A stretch of DNA of 64,000 nucleotides from Treponema peruense (GTDB lineage: Bacteria > Spirochaetota > Spirochaetia > Treponematales > Treponemataceae). The position numbers and the translations under genes were made by a program. The first letter of the stretch is position 1; each line of letters opens with the position of its first letter. The notes below the pieces were generated by a model. It was not told the origin of the DNA. It made no database searches and worked only from the letters and a program-made list of their open reading frames with translations. Below, one piece after another: positions 39,708 to 49,019 of this stretch. Location: contig NZ_CP064936.1 of assembly GCF_016117655.1 (NCBI RefSeq), forward strand, positions 682,001 through 746,000, given 5' to 3'.

Positions 39708-40220
39708 ATGCCAAAGAAAAATGGAGTATGGGAAAAGATTTGTTTTGATGAATTAAAAGATAAACATCTGAGAGAACTGGCAGAAGAAAAAGGGATTTCA
39801 AAAACACAAGTGCTTGAAAATGCCCTTGACCTTTATTATTCACAAGACGTAATGCCAGAACATATTGTTTTAGGCCGCATGACACAGGTTCAGCAGAAGC
39901 TTGAGCTTATGGACCGTAAGCTTGAGACTCTTGCCGGAATCTTTTATTCAATCATGCCGTATATTATCGGAGTCCTTCCTCCGCTTCCAAAAAATGAAGT
40001 CAATGCCAAAGGTGAAAAATATAATCCTGCCCTTGATAAGGGAAATGACGTGTTCAACAAGCTCGTCATCAATTACAGAAAGCAGATGCAGGCTCACAAA
40101 ATTTCATTCATGCAGAATGTATGGGCAGACATGCAGGAAGAAATATTTTTTACACATTACGGAACGGAAGGAAAGGATAAAATCAAGGTTGATATAGGTG
40201 AACGAACAGCAGGCAATTAA
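39708..40220 (+). CDS. ribbon-helix-helix-like protein before trbB
   Basis: A 170-residue protein. The N-terminal ~45 residues (DKHLRELAEEKGISKTQVLE, then NALDLYY) look like a CopG-type ribbon-helix-helix. The middle has a coiled-coil segment and one hydrophobic stretch (FYSIMPYIIGVLPPLP, about residues 80-95). I start at ATG 39708 because AAGGAG is at the right distance; the frame is open from 39687. It overlaps trbB by 23 bases, so it is coupled to the T4SS operon. Its role may be operon regulation or transfer; unknown. Confidence 0.7.
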   Translation: MPKKNGVWEKICFDELKDKHLRELAEEKGISKTQVLENALDLYYSQDVMPEHIVLGRMTQVQQKLELMDRKLETLAGIFYSIMPYIIGVLPPLPKNEVNAKGEKYNPALDKGNDVFNKLVINYRKQMQAHKISFMQNVWADMQEEIFFTHYGTEGKDKIKVDIGERTAGN

Positions 40221-41181
40221 TGCTAGGGAAGAGAAGGCAAAACGTGTCTTTGACAATTTCCTTCAGGATTTGGGAATCGTTAAAAAATATTTTGAAGACC
40301 CTTCCATAACAGATATAAAAATTATTGGAACCGGAGAAATCATCATTGAAAAGTTTGTAGTTGGCAAAGTTTTTACAGGTGAGTTTTTGGAACCAGCTCA
40401 GGTAAAGGGAATTATTCTAAGTGCAGCACACCTTTTGAATGTAGACATTGATTATTCAACAGGGCTTCCAAAACTGGAATGTGTGCTTCCAAAGCCTTAT
40501 AACCTTCGCTTTACTGGAATGCTTCCTCCGGCTGTCGCAAACGCAGAAATTGCAATGAGACGACCAGCAAGTAAGATTTATACGCTTGAAGAATACGTTA
40601 AGAATGAACAGCTTCAAAAAGATGAATATGAGCTTATCTGCAGGTACATACAGGAACGCAAGAACATTCTTGTAGGAGGAAGTACAGGAAGCGGAAAGAC
40701 AACTTTTACAAATGCAATTTTGAGAAAAATGGTTGAGTATACGCCAAATGATTCGTTTTATATCGTTGAGGACGTACCTGAATTACAGTGTCCGGCTCAC
40801 GATAAGACTTTTTTGAGCGTAAACAGAAAATGTGCAGCTGAAGCCGTGCGAACGGCTCTTAGATGGACTCCAAACAGAATTATATTCGGAGAAGTTCGTT
40901 ATGGGGAGGTAGCCGATGAATTGATTAAATCGTGGAACACGGGTCACACGGGTAATGTGACAACAATCCATGCCGATACGGCAGGAAGCATGTTATTGAG
41001 GTTGGAAGATATTTTGGCAGAAGTTATAAACGGAAAGCTTCCCGACTTGACTCAGGTAATACATTTATGTGTTCACCTGAAAAAAAGACCTGGAAAAGCT
41101 CCTATAGTAGATGAGGTTATGCCTGTGAAAGAGGGTACAAAATCATTTATAAATATGCTTCGGGAAAATAATCTTGCATAG
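40198..41181 (+). CDS. trbB: TrbB/VirB11-type secretion ATPase
   Basis: A 327-residue hexameric traffic ATPase that switches the type IV secretion system between pilus assembly and DNA transfer. Walker A is GGSTGSGKTT (about residue 161), the Asp box is VEDVPELQCP, Walker B region is RIIFGEVRYGEVADEL and the His box is GHTGNVTTIHADTA. The GTG start at 40198 lies inside the preceding gene. It begins the conserved trb gene order. Confidence 0.94.
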   Translation: MNEQQAINAREEKAKRVFDNFLQDLGIVKKYFEDPSITDIKIIGTGEIIIEKFVVGKVFTGEFLEPAQVKGIILSAAHLLNVDIDYSTGLPKLECVLPKPYNLRFTGMLPPAVANAEIAMRRPASKIYTLEEYVKNEQLQKDEYELICRYIQERKNILVGGSTGSGKTTFTNAILRKMVEYTPNDSFYIVEDVPELQCPAHDKTFLSVNRKCAAEAVRTALRWTPNRIIFGEVRYGEVADELIKSWNTGHTGNVTTIHADTAGSMLLRLEDILAEVINGKLPDLTQVIHLCVHLKKRPGKAPIVDEVMPVKEGTKSFINMLRENNLA

Positions 41182-41195
41182 GTTTTTAAATTATA

Positions 41196-41217
41196 AGTGT
41201 AATTTAATCTATAAGTA
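41196..41217 (+). promoter_or_regulatory. shared 20-nt motif before trbC
   Basis: AGTGTAATTTAATCTATAAG, continuing TA, 18 bases after TTGCAT (41174-41179), so TGTAAT (41198-41203) may serve as -10. It sits between trbB and trbC and could let the pilin gene be expressed separately. Confidence 0.5.
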
Positions 41218-41256
41218 GCCTTATAAAAGACAGGATAAATATTAAGGAGTGCCAAA

Positions 41257-41604
41257 ATGGTATTTAGTTTTATGAGAAATCATAAAAAAACATTTTTGAT
41301 GTTTTTTATGATTTGCGTGGTTTGTTCATTCACTTTTGCTGATGCAGCAAGTGAGATGAGCAATTCTGTAAACAGAATCGTAGACTTTTTCTCTTCAGGC
41401 TGGGTAAAGGGTATTGCATGTATCATGCTTATCGGTGAATGTCTTGGTCTTTTGTTTGCCGGAGGTCAGAATCCGCAGATTTTTAAGAAGTTCCTTCCGT
41501 TTATTATCGGAACGGTGCTTTTTATGTGTGCCGGAAAAATCATTACCCTGGTATTCGGAGATTTCGGAAACTCTCAGTTCTCTGAAGACCTGTCTAAAAA
41601 TTAA
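41257..41604 (+). CDS. trbC: TrbC/VirB2-type pilin subunit
   Basis: A 115-residue preprotein: signal peptide (KTFLMFFMICVVCSFTFA, then DAASEM), followed by two hydrophobic segments (GIACIMLIGECLGLLFAGG and FLPFIIGTVLFMCAGKIITL) separated by a short basic loop, the layout of VirB2/TrbC pilins. It would form the conjugative pilus or channel tip. AAGGAGT precedes the ATG. The hairpin at 41627 just after its stop may stabilise its mRNA. Confidence 0.88.
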   Translation: MVFSFMRNHKKTFLMFFMICVVCSFTFADAASEMSNSVNRIVDFFSSGWVKGIACIMLIGECLGLLFAGGQNPQIFKKFLPFIIGTVLFMCAGKIITLVFGDFGNSQFSEDLSKN

Positions 41605-41626
41605 AAGGAGAATTTTTTCTTTTCTT

Positions 41627-41664
41627 TCTGCAGCAAAAAACTCTAAGCAGTTTTACGCTGCAGA
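41627..41664 (+). promoter_or_regulatory. long intercistronic hairpin between trbC and trbD
   Basis: TCTGCAGC (41627-41634) pairs with GCTGCAGA (41657-41664); inside, AAAACT (41637-41642) pairs with AGTTTT (41649-41654). There is no T-run, so it is more likely an mRNA processing or stability element than a terminator. Confidence 0.6.
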
Positions 41665-41691
41665 TTGATTTGAAAACAAGGAGCGTGAAAA

Positions 41692-41949
41692 ATGAAAAGT
41701 TTAAGTGATTTTGCAATGCCAGTTCATAAAAGCTTTCATCAGCCAGACTTACTTTTAGGAGTTCAGAAAAATATTTTTCTGATTATTTTTCTTATTTTTG
41801 CAATTGTAGCGTATCTGTTCGGTATCATTGCGTCTGCAATCCTTACGGCATTGATTTACATTCCTTGCCTGATTCTGACAAAACATGACCCGCACATGAT
41901 TTCAATTGCGCTCAATTCTTTGATTGAACCTGACAGACTGGAGGGCTAA
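41692..41949 (+). CDS. trbD: TrbD/VirB3-type inner-membrane protein
   Basis: An 85-residue protein with the VirB3 layout: MPVHKSFHQPDLLLGV before one long or two short hydrophobic segments (FLIIFLIFAIVAYLFGIIAS, then AILTALIYIPCLIL) and the motif KHDPHMISI. It acts with TrbE in pilus assembly. AAGGAGCG precedes the ATG and its stop abuts trbE. Confidence 0.9.
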   Translation: MKSLSDFAMPVHKSFHQPDLLLGVQKNIFLIIFLIFAIVAYLFGIIASAILTALIYIPCLILTKHDPHMISIALNSLIEPDRLEG

Positions 41950-44430
41950 ATGCTTGGTGTTGATTTTTTAGGAGCTAAATTCAAACTGTCTCAGAAACAC
42001 AAGATGGATAAACTCTGTTATTATCTTCCTTACAATTTTTTAATCGGAAAATATGAAGAAGGTCTTGTATACCTAAAGCCAGGAGCTTTAATGAGGACTT
42101 ATTCTTTTAAGTGTCCTGATCTTGGCAGTGCAAGTGCAGAAGCAATAAATGCCGTTTCTATGTATTTCAATGACTCTATAAAAAGACTCGGTGACGGCTG
42201 GGCAGCACATTTTGAAGCAAGAAGGCAGGTAACAAGAGATTATCCTGGTTGTAACTGGAACAATAAACTCGGCTATCTTATTGATTCAAGAAGAAAAGAA
42301 ATCTTTCAGAACGAAAGCACACACTATAAAAACTATTATTTTTTGACTTTGACATATCAGGTAAAAAGTGACCTTACTTCCAAAGGGTCAAGCCTTTTAT
42401 ATAAATCAGACAATTCCGCAGGTCAGGATTATTTTAACCACCGGAATGTTCAGAAAGAAATTCAGCTGTTCAGAGATTTGTCTGAAGAATGTATTTCTTA
42501 CGTAAAATCTCGCCTTGAAATTAGTCCGTTGAATAATGATGAAGTAGTCAGTTACATAGCATCCTCTATGTCTACGACATGGAAAAAAAGGATTGCTCCT
42601 ACTTCTCCTGTTTTCTTTGATTCGTTCATTACTGAAGAAGACATTGAAACCGGAACTTGTATGAAGGTTGGAAAGATGTACTGTCCTATAGTTGCCATAA
42701 GGGATTTTCCGACAGAAACATATCCGGCTGTTTTTGACCTTTTGAACAAAGCTGATGTCGATTACAAGTGGACTACCAGATGGATTGGGATGAACAAGGT
42801 TGCTTCTGCAAAACTGATTGAAAAATATCAGAAGCGATTCAACAACTCACGAAAAAGCTGGGGCCAGGCTTTTGTAGAAGCTGCCGGAAATGTTTCTACC
42901 GACCGTGTAGACCCAGCTGCAATTGCCTTTGAGGAAGACACAAACACTGCCAAAGTTTCTCTTTCTAAGGATATGGTTTCTTTCGGCTACTATACTTCAT
43001 GTATAGAAGTATGGGATGAAAACTATGATGTCGCTATGGAAAAAGCAACATACATAGCAGGTCTTATAAACTCGGCTGGATTCGGAGCCAAAATTGAGAT
43101 TTCAAACTCGTTCCAGGCATGGCTTGGTATGCTTCCTGGAAACAATTATGCTGATGTTCACAAAACTCTTTTATCAAGCATAAACTGTGCGAACATTATT
43201 CCTCTGTCTTCGCTTTGGAGTGGAGACTTTAAGAACAGGTGGACTAGCGAGCATATTGGCTGCGGAGCGCCTCTTTTGACCGCTACAAGCCACCGCTCTC
43301 CGTTCTTCTTAAACCTTAATGTAGGCGATCTATTTCATTCATTTATTTTCGGCCCTTCTGGAGCTGGTAAATCTACGTTCCTCTGTCTTCTGGAAAGCCA
43401 GTGGCTTAAATACAAGGATGCACAGGTAATTGTTCTTGATAAGGATAAGACTGCCCGTGGAGTCTGTATTGCGAGTGGTGGAAGTTATGTTGAGCCAGGT
43501 GCAGATGATTTTGCGTTTCAGCCTTTAAAAGACCTTGAATCTGAGCTTGATATTACCTGGGCAAGTGAGTTTATTGAGCTTTTACTGAACGAACAGAATG
43601 TGATTGTAGACGCTCGAAAAAAAGATGCGATTCGTGATGCCCTTATGCAGCTTCGTGACACGAAAGCTCCAGAAAGGCGGGATATTACATCTTTCCAGCA
43701 GTATGTTCAGGATGATGATATAAAGGTCGGAATAGAGCCTTATACGCTTGACGGTCAGTATGGTTCAATTTTTGATGCACACGACACAAAGCTTGACCTT
43801 GCAAGATTCATCATGATAGAGATGGGAACTCTTATGAAGCTCGGTGAAGCGTGTGTTACTCCGGCACTTGCCTTTATCTTTAAGTTCATTGAAAAACGTT
43901 TTGCAAAAGAAAATGACGATAAAGGGCATCCAACACTTCTTGTAATGGATGAAGCCTGGGTATTCTTGAACAATGAATATTTTTCAACGAAGATTGATGA
44001 ATGGCTTAGAACCTTGCGTAAGAAACATGTTGCCGTAGTTTTTGCGACACAGGATGTTCCTTCTGTTGCAAAGTCATCTATATCTTCAACAATTCTTTCT
44101 CAATGTCAGACAAAGTTTTATCTTGCAGACCCTAATGCTGCAAGTGATATGATTTCTTCTTACTACGCTTCTTTCGGTCTTGAAGAAGATGAAATTGCAG
44201 CTCTTTCAAGGGCAAGAATGAAGCAGGATTATTTTTACAAGTCTCCTAACGGCTCAAGAATGTTTCAGCTTGAGCTTGATAAATTCCAGCTTGCCTTGTT
44301 GTGTCCGCCAAAAAGCATTATGGACGAGCTTGAAAGAAGATACGGCCGCAACAGCGGAAAAGAGCTTGCAGAAGAAATTCTTGAAGCCCAGGGATTCAGA
44401 ACTGATTTTTATATGAAGAACTATAAGTAG
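41950..44430 (+). CDS. trbE: TrbE/VirB4-type secretion ATPase
   Basis: An 826-residue ATPase, the energy motor of pilus assembly. The N-terminal CagE/TrbE/VirB domain (residues ~80-430) precedes Walker A FGPSGAGKSTF (about residue 468) and Walker B LLVMDEAWVFL (about residue 660), followed by RKKHVAVVFATQDVPS, a strongly conserved VirB4 segment. It begins directly after trbD. Confidence 0.95.
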   Translation: MLGVDFLGAKFKLSQKHKMDKLCYYLPYNFLIGKYEEGLVYLKPGALMRTYSFKCPDLGSASAEAINAVSMYFNDSIKRLGDGWAAHFEARRQVTRDYPGCNWNNKLGYLIDSRRKEIFQNESTHYKNYYFLTLTYQVKSDLTSKGSSLLYKSDNSAGQDYFNHRNVQKEIQLFRDLSEECISYVKSRLEISPLNNDEVVSYIASSMSTTWKKRIAPTSPVFFDSFITEEDIETGTCMKVGKMYCPIVAIRDFPTETYPAVFDLLNKADVDYKWTTRWIGMNKVASAKLIEKYQKRFNNSRKSWGQAFVEAAGNVSTDRVDPAAIAFEEDTNTAKVSLSKDMVSFGYYTSCIEVWDENYDVAMEKATYIAGLINSAGFGAKIEISNSFQAWLGMLPGNNYADVHKTLLSSINCANIIPLSSLWSGDFKNRWTSEHIGCGAPLLTATSHRSPFFLNLNVGDLFHSFIFGPSGAGKSTFLCLLESQWLKYKDAQVIVLDKDKTARGVCIASGGSYVEPGADDFAFQPLKDLESELDITWASEFIELLLNEQNVIVDARKKDAIRDALMQLRDTKAPERRDITSFQQYVQDDDIKVGIEPYTLDGQYGSIFDAHDTKLDLARFIMIEMGTLMKLGEACVTPALAFIFKFIEKRFAKENDDKGHPTLLVMDEAWVFLNNEYFSTKIDEWLRTLRKKHVAVVFATQDVPSVAKSSISSTILSQCQTKFYLADPNAASDMISSYYASFGLEEDEIAALSRARMKQDYFYKSPNGSRMFQLELDKFQLALLCPPKSIMDELERRYGRNSGKELAEEILEAQGFRTDFYMKNYK

Positions 44431-44440
44431 GGGAAGGGAA

Positions 44441-44896
44441 ATGGATTTAAAAGAATACAAAAAACCTTCTCATGTTTATGCAAAATCATTTGAACTGAAT
44501 GGTAAAAATAAAGCGGTTCAATCCATTGTTGTTGCTATTGAAGATGAAAACGTTTCTATTTCAACTCATCAAAGAGATATAAATAATGTTGTCAATAAAA
44601 TGAAAAATGCCCGTCAACTGATTTATATATCAGATGAAATCGGGCAAGTGATTGAGCGCATAACGGTCAATCCGACCAGAGTGAACATAGTTCCTCCAAC
44701 TCTTAATATATCACAATCACAAGAAAAATCAATAGAACTATTAAAAAAGGAAAATGAAAGATTGCGCCAAGAAAATTTATGTCTCGGAAAACAACTTCAG
44801 AAAATTACATTTCAACAGTTTCAAGAAAAGTCAAGTAATGAAAAAGGTAAGAGCCAGTCTAATAATAAAGATATTGATTTTCACCGTGGTAAATAA
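44441..44896 (+). CDS. coiled-coil protein between trbE and trbJ
   Basis: A 151-residue protein not recognised. The first ~90 residues look folded (VYAKSFELNGKNKAVQSIVV), and residues ~100-130 form a coiled coil (LLKKENERLRQENLCLGKQL). There is no signal peptide. GGGAAGGG precedes the ATG. The conserved trb order has nothing here, so it is specific to this element. Confidence 0.65.
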   Translation: MDLKEYKKPSHVYAKSFELNGKNKAVQSIVVAIEDENVSISTHQRDINNVVNKMKNARQLIYISDEIGQVIERITVNPTRVNIVPPTLNISQSQEKSIELLKKENERLRQENLCLGKQLQKITFQQFQEKSSNEKGKSQSNNKDIDFHRGK

Positions 44897-44901
44897 AAAA
44901 A

Positions 44902-44983
44902 ACACCTGGCGGAGGAGGAGCCAGGCGAATTAATAGAGGTGTATCTCTAAAAAAATAAAAGTAAGTGTAATTATAACTACAAG
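44902..44983 (+). promoter_or_regulatory. alternative hairpins and shared motif before trbJ
   Basis: CCTGGC (44905-44910) and GCCAGG (44920-44925) form a hairpin; ACACCT (44902-44907) can instead pair with AGGTGT (44937-44942), which is a mutually exclusive fold. The shared motif variant TAAGTGTAATTATAACTACA begins at 44962. The remaining bases up to trbJ hold its GGAGGAG ribosome-binding site. Confidence 0.45.
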
Positions 44984-45064
44984 TTGAAAATATTGCAAGA
45001 GTAATGTAATATACTTGTATAAAAGATTGTAATAATTAAATCATAATTTATTGGAGGAGCTATT

Positions 45065-46015
45065 ATGAAAAAAATAAGAGCTTTGATTCTTGCACTTATT
45101 ATAGGTGCCGGAGGTTCATCGCTTTTTGCACAGGGCTATCCTGTTTTGGATGTTGCAAATCTTATGCAATCTATAGAGTCTGTTTATCAGTATTACCAGC
45201 AGATTCAGAACACTATTGAGCAGGTCCAGAATACTTACAAGCAGATTGAACAGGCGGCTCAGCAGATGGCCTCAATGAACTGGGATGACCTTAAAGACTT
45301 GGGAAAAAACTTTAACGGTATGTCGGAAAATCCTTTTGAGGTAATAACCGGAGTGCGAAACTCGGCCCAGGATATTACAAAGGCCGTAAACAAAAACATG
45401 AACAAAGTTAATGCCTTGCAGGATTCTTTGACTAAAGAGTCCATTCAATTTGGTGACATGAAGTTTTCAGTTGCTGACCTTTGCGGAGCCGGAGACCCAG
45501 GGAAAAACCTTGCAGGATTTGCCCAGAACGCCTGGGATGTTACCGTGAGTGCAGGAGAAGATGCTGTATCAGGTTATGTAGGAAAACTTTCCTATAAGCA
45601 GAAAAGGGCAATAGCAAGAAAATACGGAATGTCTCCTAACAATTATGCAACGCTTGAGCTTGCAAATTATCAGCTTTCGGAAGCGGTAAAAGACCAGAAC
45701 CTTTGGGCTACTATGGAAGGACAGAAACAGCTTTTGGAAGAATGTGAAAATGATGCAAATGCCATTGCAACTTTAGCTAAAGAACTGCCGGACGGCTCTG
45801 TATTTGCCGCAACCCAGCTGGTTTCTTCAAGCCTTGCTCAGACAGGAAGAATGATGGGAAAAATGCAGAATACTATCGTAAAGGGCTTTGGTGCTTTTAC
45901 TCAGTGGATTTCCAGCAAGAAAGCAGAAGAGGCTATTAAGCAGCAAGCAGAGTATGAGAAAAAAATTAATACATCTGAAGCAGTTGTGTCTCCAGGTTTT
46001 GCTGATGAAGAATAA
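45065..46015 (+). CDS. trbJ: TrbJ/VirB5-type periplasmic protein
   Basis: A 316-residue protein with a signal peptide (MKKIRALILALIIGAGGSSL, then FAQ) and a helical body rich in glutamine (YQYYQQIQNTIEQVQNTYKQ), typical of TrbJ/VirB5. Members are minor pilus components at the tip. Position between trbE and trbL matches Ti and RP4-type clusters. Confidence 0.9.
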   Translation: MKKIRALILALIIGAGGSSLFAQGYPVLDVANLMQSIESVYQYYQQIQNTIEQVQNTYKQIEQAAQQMASMNWDDLKDLGKNFNGMSENPFEVITGVRNSAQDITKAVNKNMNKVNALQDSLTKESIQFGDMKFSVADLCGAGDPGKNLAGFAQNAWDVTVSAGEDAVSGYVGKLSYKQKRAIARKYGMSPNNYATLELANYQLSEAVKDQNLWATMEGQKQLLEECENDANAIATLAKELPDGSVFAATQLVSSSLAQTGRMMGKMQNTIVKGFGAFTQWISSKKAEEAIKQQAEYEKKINTSEAVVSPGFADEE

Positions 46016-46027
46016 GGGGTTTGTTAA

Positions 46028-48130
46028 ATGCTTACATCTATATTAATTAGTGTTGGTATATCTCTAGTTATATCACTAATTGGTGCTGCGGCTAAAACAG
46101 CTGCCGTTGGATCTGCAGCAGGTATTATTAATAATCTTTTTTCCATAGCAAACTTGAATTCTTGGGGAGGTTTTGACGCTCCTTCTAATGCTATGCTTCT
46201 ACAGGCAATTGCTATGCTTGTAAACTTTATGTTTTATGCACAAAAACTTGTAATGGCAGGTGCTTTTTTTATGATTATATTCAACGCCTTTAAATTATGG
46301 GGCGGAACTATGGAATTAAAAAAAGCCTTTGTAGATATGGTTTATAAAACAATGGTTGTACTTGTTATAATGGCAATTTATCCGACAGTAACTCTTAAAA
46401 TACTAAATTTGTCTACACAACTGGGAGTAGAAGCTTCCGGTGGATATGAAGCTGTTATGACATCTTTTAGCAAGATGGCCGAAAATACAAAAGAAATTTG
46501 GGAATCTGGTTCCAAAGAATTTGTTGAAATATTAAAAACTGGTGCAAAAGATGAAAATGGGAAAACAATAATTTCTGAAGATTTATTAAAAACTTTTGAA
46601 GATATTGGAATGACTACAGATGAAGCAAAACAATGGGCTACAAAACACAATCTTGAATTTGGAGATTCTGGAGCAAGTGGCATTTGGTTTTGGAAAAATG
46701 ACCAGGCAAAAAGAGAAAGTAATGCAAAAAAAGCTCTGAATGATAAACAGAAAAAGAAAAAGATGAAACAGAGTCTTGCAATAATTAGGGCGATGTCTCA
46801 ATTATTGACTGGTACGCCTGATACCTACCTTGTAGATGAAGGAGGAGAAGAGTATATTTCAGCTATTGACTTAATGAACATGGGAAATGAACAGCTGAAT
46901 AAGATTTTCTATAATCCTTTCATTGAAGGAACAAAAAGACTTTCGACAAGCGCAATGATAAAAACTGCAATTGTAATTGCAACAATAGCTTCTGAAGGTT
47001 CACTTGCATCAATCAATGATAATTTTGATGAGGAAAATAATCCATCAATGAAAGATGTTTCTGAAAGTGATACAACAACATTTATTGGCTGGCTAGCAGG
47101 TTTATTCAAATCTTTCGTTTACAAGATGTCGATGGTTCTTGCAATGATTTTCATAATGCTAGAATATGTAATTTGTGTTATTGAATACTTAATTGTAGCT
47201 GCGGTTTCCTGTATTTTAATTCCTTTGTTCTTTATTGATGCAACAAAACAGTTTGCAACAAATATATTAAAAATGTTTTTGGCATATTTTACAAAAATAC
47301 TTGTGACTACAATGATGTGCTTCTTCACGGTTTCTATGTATATTGAACTAGGTGCAGAATTCTGTAAAAAAACTGACTTATCATCAATTTCTACAGTAAT
47401 TGTTTATGTTTTTACAATCGCATTGGGTATATTTTTATGTAAAAATTCTGGACGAATTGCAAGTGCTGTAATTTCAGGAAACCCTTCTCTTGGAATGGGC
47501 GACCTTGCACGAGAAATAAGAGGAGGACTACACTCTATGCACCATGCAGGACAAATGTTAGATAGAGGTTTTGACAAAGCAGCAAAAACAGCTCAAACTA
47601 TTGGAAAAAGAGGTGCAGAAATTAATGCAAACCGTGAGGCAGCTGATTTCAGTGCAGGTAAAGCTGCAAGAGCTGCCCGTAATGATATTATACAGAAGGG
47701 TAAGAGTGGTGAGTTTGCCTCTGTAAATCCGACTGACCTTAACAGTAACGATCTTGCTGTAAGACAGGCAGCAAGAGACGGTCTTGCAAAACAGGCTAAT
47801 GAAGCTGGAAAAAGAGCTTATGGTAGTGCTATGAAGGCAAGCATGGGTGAATTTGCCAAGGACAAGATGTTCGGAGCTTTGACTGGCGGTATGGTTCGTA
47901 ATGGCGGACAAGGTAATTCTTCTTTCGGAAGACTTATTATCGGTCAGGAATTTCAAGATAAAGATGGTAAATGGAAAAAAGCTTCTTTTCAGGATGTTCA
48001 GGAAAGAAATGAAGAGCTTAGAAAACTTGCAGGTAACAAAACTGTAAGCCAATATCTAAAAGAAAAGGAAGAAGAAGGTAAACGTAATATTCGTGAAAAA
48101 GACAAAGACTGGCCAGAAGTAGGTTTGTAA
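46028..48130 (+). CDS. trbL: TrbL/VirB6-type polytopic membrane protein
   Basis: A 700-residue protein. Several hydrophobic segments are found at residues ~1-20, 60-90, 105-125, 320-340, 355-410 and 425-460, with a long soluble stretch at about 140-310. The last ~200 residues are soluble, Ala/Lys-rich and repetitive (GKRGAEINANREAADFSAGK). This architecture is typical of TrbL/VirB6, which lines the inner-membrane channel. AAGGGG lies upstream. It ends in a bidirectional terminator at 48136. Confidence 0.9.
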   Translation: MLTSILISVGISLVISLIGAAAKTAAVGSAAGIINNLFSIANLNSWGGFDAPSNAMLLQAIAMLVNFMFYAQKLVMAGAFFMIIFNAFKLWGGTMELKKAFVDMVYKTMVVLVIMAIYPTVTLKILNLSTQLGVEASGGYEAVMTSFSKMAENTKEIWESGSKEFVEILKTGAKDENGKTIISEDLLKTFEDIGMTTDEAKQWATKHNLEFGDSGASGIWFWKNDQAKRESNAKKALNDKQKKKKMKQSLAIIRAMSQLLTGTPDTYLVDEGGEEYISAIDLMNMGNEQLNKIFYNPFIEGTKRLSTSAMIKTAIVIATIASEGSLASINDNFDEENNPSMKDVSESDTTTFIGWLAGLFKSFVYKMSMVLAMIFIMLEYVICVIEYLIVAAVSCILIPLFFIDATKQFATNILKMFLAYFTKILVTTMMCFFTVSMYIELGAEFCKKTDLSSISTVIVYVFTIALGIFLCKNSGRIASAVISGNPSLGMGDLAREIRGGLHSMHHAGQMLDRGFDKAAKTAQTIGKRGAEINANREAADFSAGKAARAARNDIIQKGKSGEFASVNPTDLNSNDLAVRQAARDGLAKQANEAGKRAYGSAMKASMGEFAKDKMFGALTGGMVRNGGQGNSSFGRLIIGQEFQDKDGKWKKASFQDVQERNEELRKLAGNKTVSQYLKEKEEEGKRNIREKDKDWPEVGL

Positions 48131-48135
48131 ATAAT

Positions 48136-48164
48136 AAAGGGCTGCATTTGAAGTGCAGCCCTTT
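48136..48164. terminator. bidirectional terminator
   Basis: AAAGGGCTGCA (48136-48146) and TGCAGCCCTTT (48154-48164) form an 11-bp stem with A and T runs on both sides, serving trbL and the convergent 48169-48870 gene. Confidence 0.88.
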
Positions 48165-48168
48165 TTAG

Positions 48169-48870
48169 TTATCTTGAATAACCGTAGTCTGGTTCCTTTG
48201 ATTTTGGTCGTTTCATTAAGATTTTACCATCACCATTTTCGTTTGATAAAGTACCTGTAACTTCCCAACCTTCTTTACCGAGATTATTTAATTGATTGTC
48301 AAAAGACCAATCTCCATTTTTTCCAAGCTCTTGAATGTGACGGGATGAAACAGTTTTATATTCCCACTGAGTCAATTCTTCGCTCATCTTTTTTCCTCCG
48401 GTTTTTAGTTTTTGCTCCAGTTCTGCGTTTTTGGCTCGTTCGGCATTAAGGGCTTGTTGAAGCTCGCTGTTTTTCCTGATAATTTCAGATTGCCCAAGTT
48501 CCTGAAGGGATTTTTGCTTTAGCTCTTCAAGTTCTTTTTTCAAGGCCTTGTTCTCGTTATCAAGCAGCTTGATTTCTGCAGAATGATTGTTCAAATCCAA
48601 TGTTTTTTGCATCTGTATCTTTTCCCAGATATTGTGCATTACGCCAAAAAAATCATAGCCTGCTTTTTCGGCAAGCTTTTCAATCTTTTTGTCATATAAA
48701 AACATCATGGCAAAGTCTGCATCTGAGTCAGTGTTAAGCTCATAATCTGTCCGACACTTTTCAAGCCAGCGTTTTAACACTGAAATAAAAGCATCGTCAT
48801 CTCTTGAAGCCTTGCTCTGAATCAGACTGAACAATTCTTGGTCTGCATAGCCTTTAAGCCTTTTTGCCAT
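48169..48870 (-). CDS. coiled-coil protein with C-terminal DUF4177
   Basis: A 233-residue protein in three parts: an N-terminal helical region (residues ~1-95), a long coiled coil (about 95-165; LLDNENKALKKELEELKQKS) and a DUF4177-like domain (about 172-225; WEYKTVSSRHIQELGKN, then LGKEGWEVTGTL). No signal peptide. It is transcribed opposite to the T4SS operon and is the first gene of the cargo island between trbL and trbF. Function unknown. Confidence 0.7.
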   Translation of the reverse strand: MAKRLKGYADQELFSLIQSKASRDDDAFISVLKRWLEKCRTDYELNTDSDADFAMMFLYDKKIEKLAEKAGYDFFGVMHNIWEKIQMQKTLDLNNHSAEIKLLDNENKALKKELEELKQKSLQELGQSEIIRKNSELQQALNAERAKNAELEQKLKTGGKKMSEELTQWEYKTVSSRHIQELGKNGDWSFDNQLNNLGKEGWEVTGTLSNENGDGKILMKRPKSKEPDYGYSR

Positions 48871-48967
48871 AGTATTTTAGTTTATCCTTCTTAATATAAA
48901 TTTATAGCAGCAAATTCCTGTTGTCAAGTGCTTGACGGGGTATTATAGTAAATAAAATATATTTTTT

Positions 48968-49019
48968 TTGTTTATTATATTTGACATTTTAAGCATTTTT
49001 GTTTTATTATATAGACATT
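48968..49019 (+). promoter_or_regulatory. hipB promoter with two direct repeats
   Basis: TTGACA (48981-48986) and TATTAT (49005-49010) are 18 bases apart. Two near-identical 21-base segments start at 48968 and 48999 (TTGTTTATTATAT... and TTGTTTTATTATAT..., both ending GACATT), 31 bases or three helical turns apart, overlapping the promoter. This fits HipB autorepression from two sites. Confidence 0.6.
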
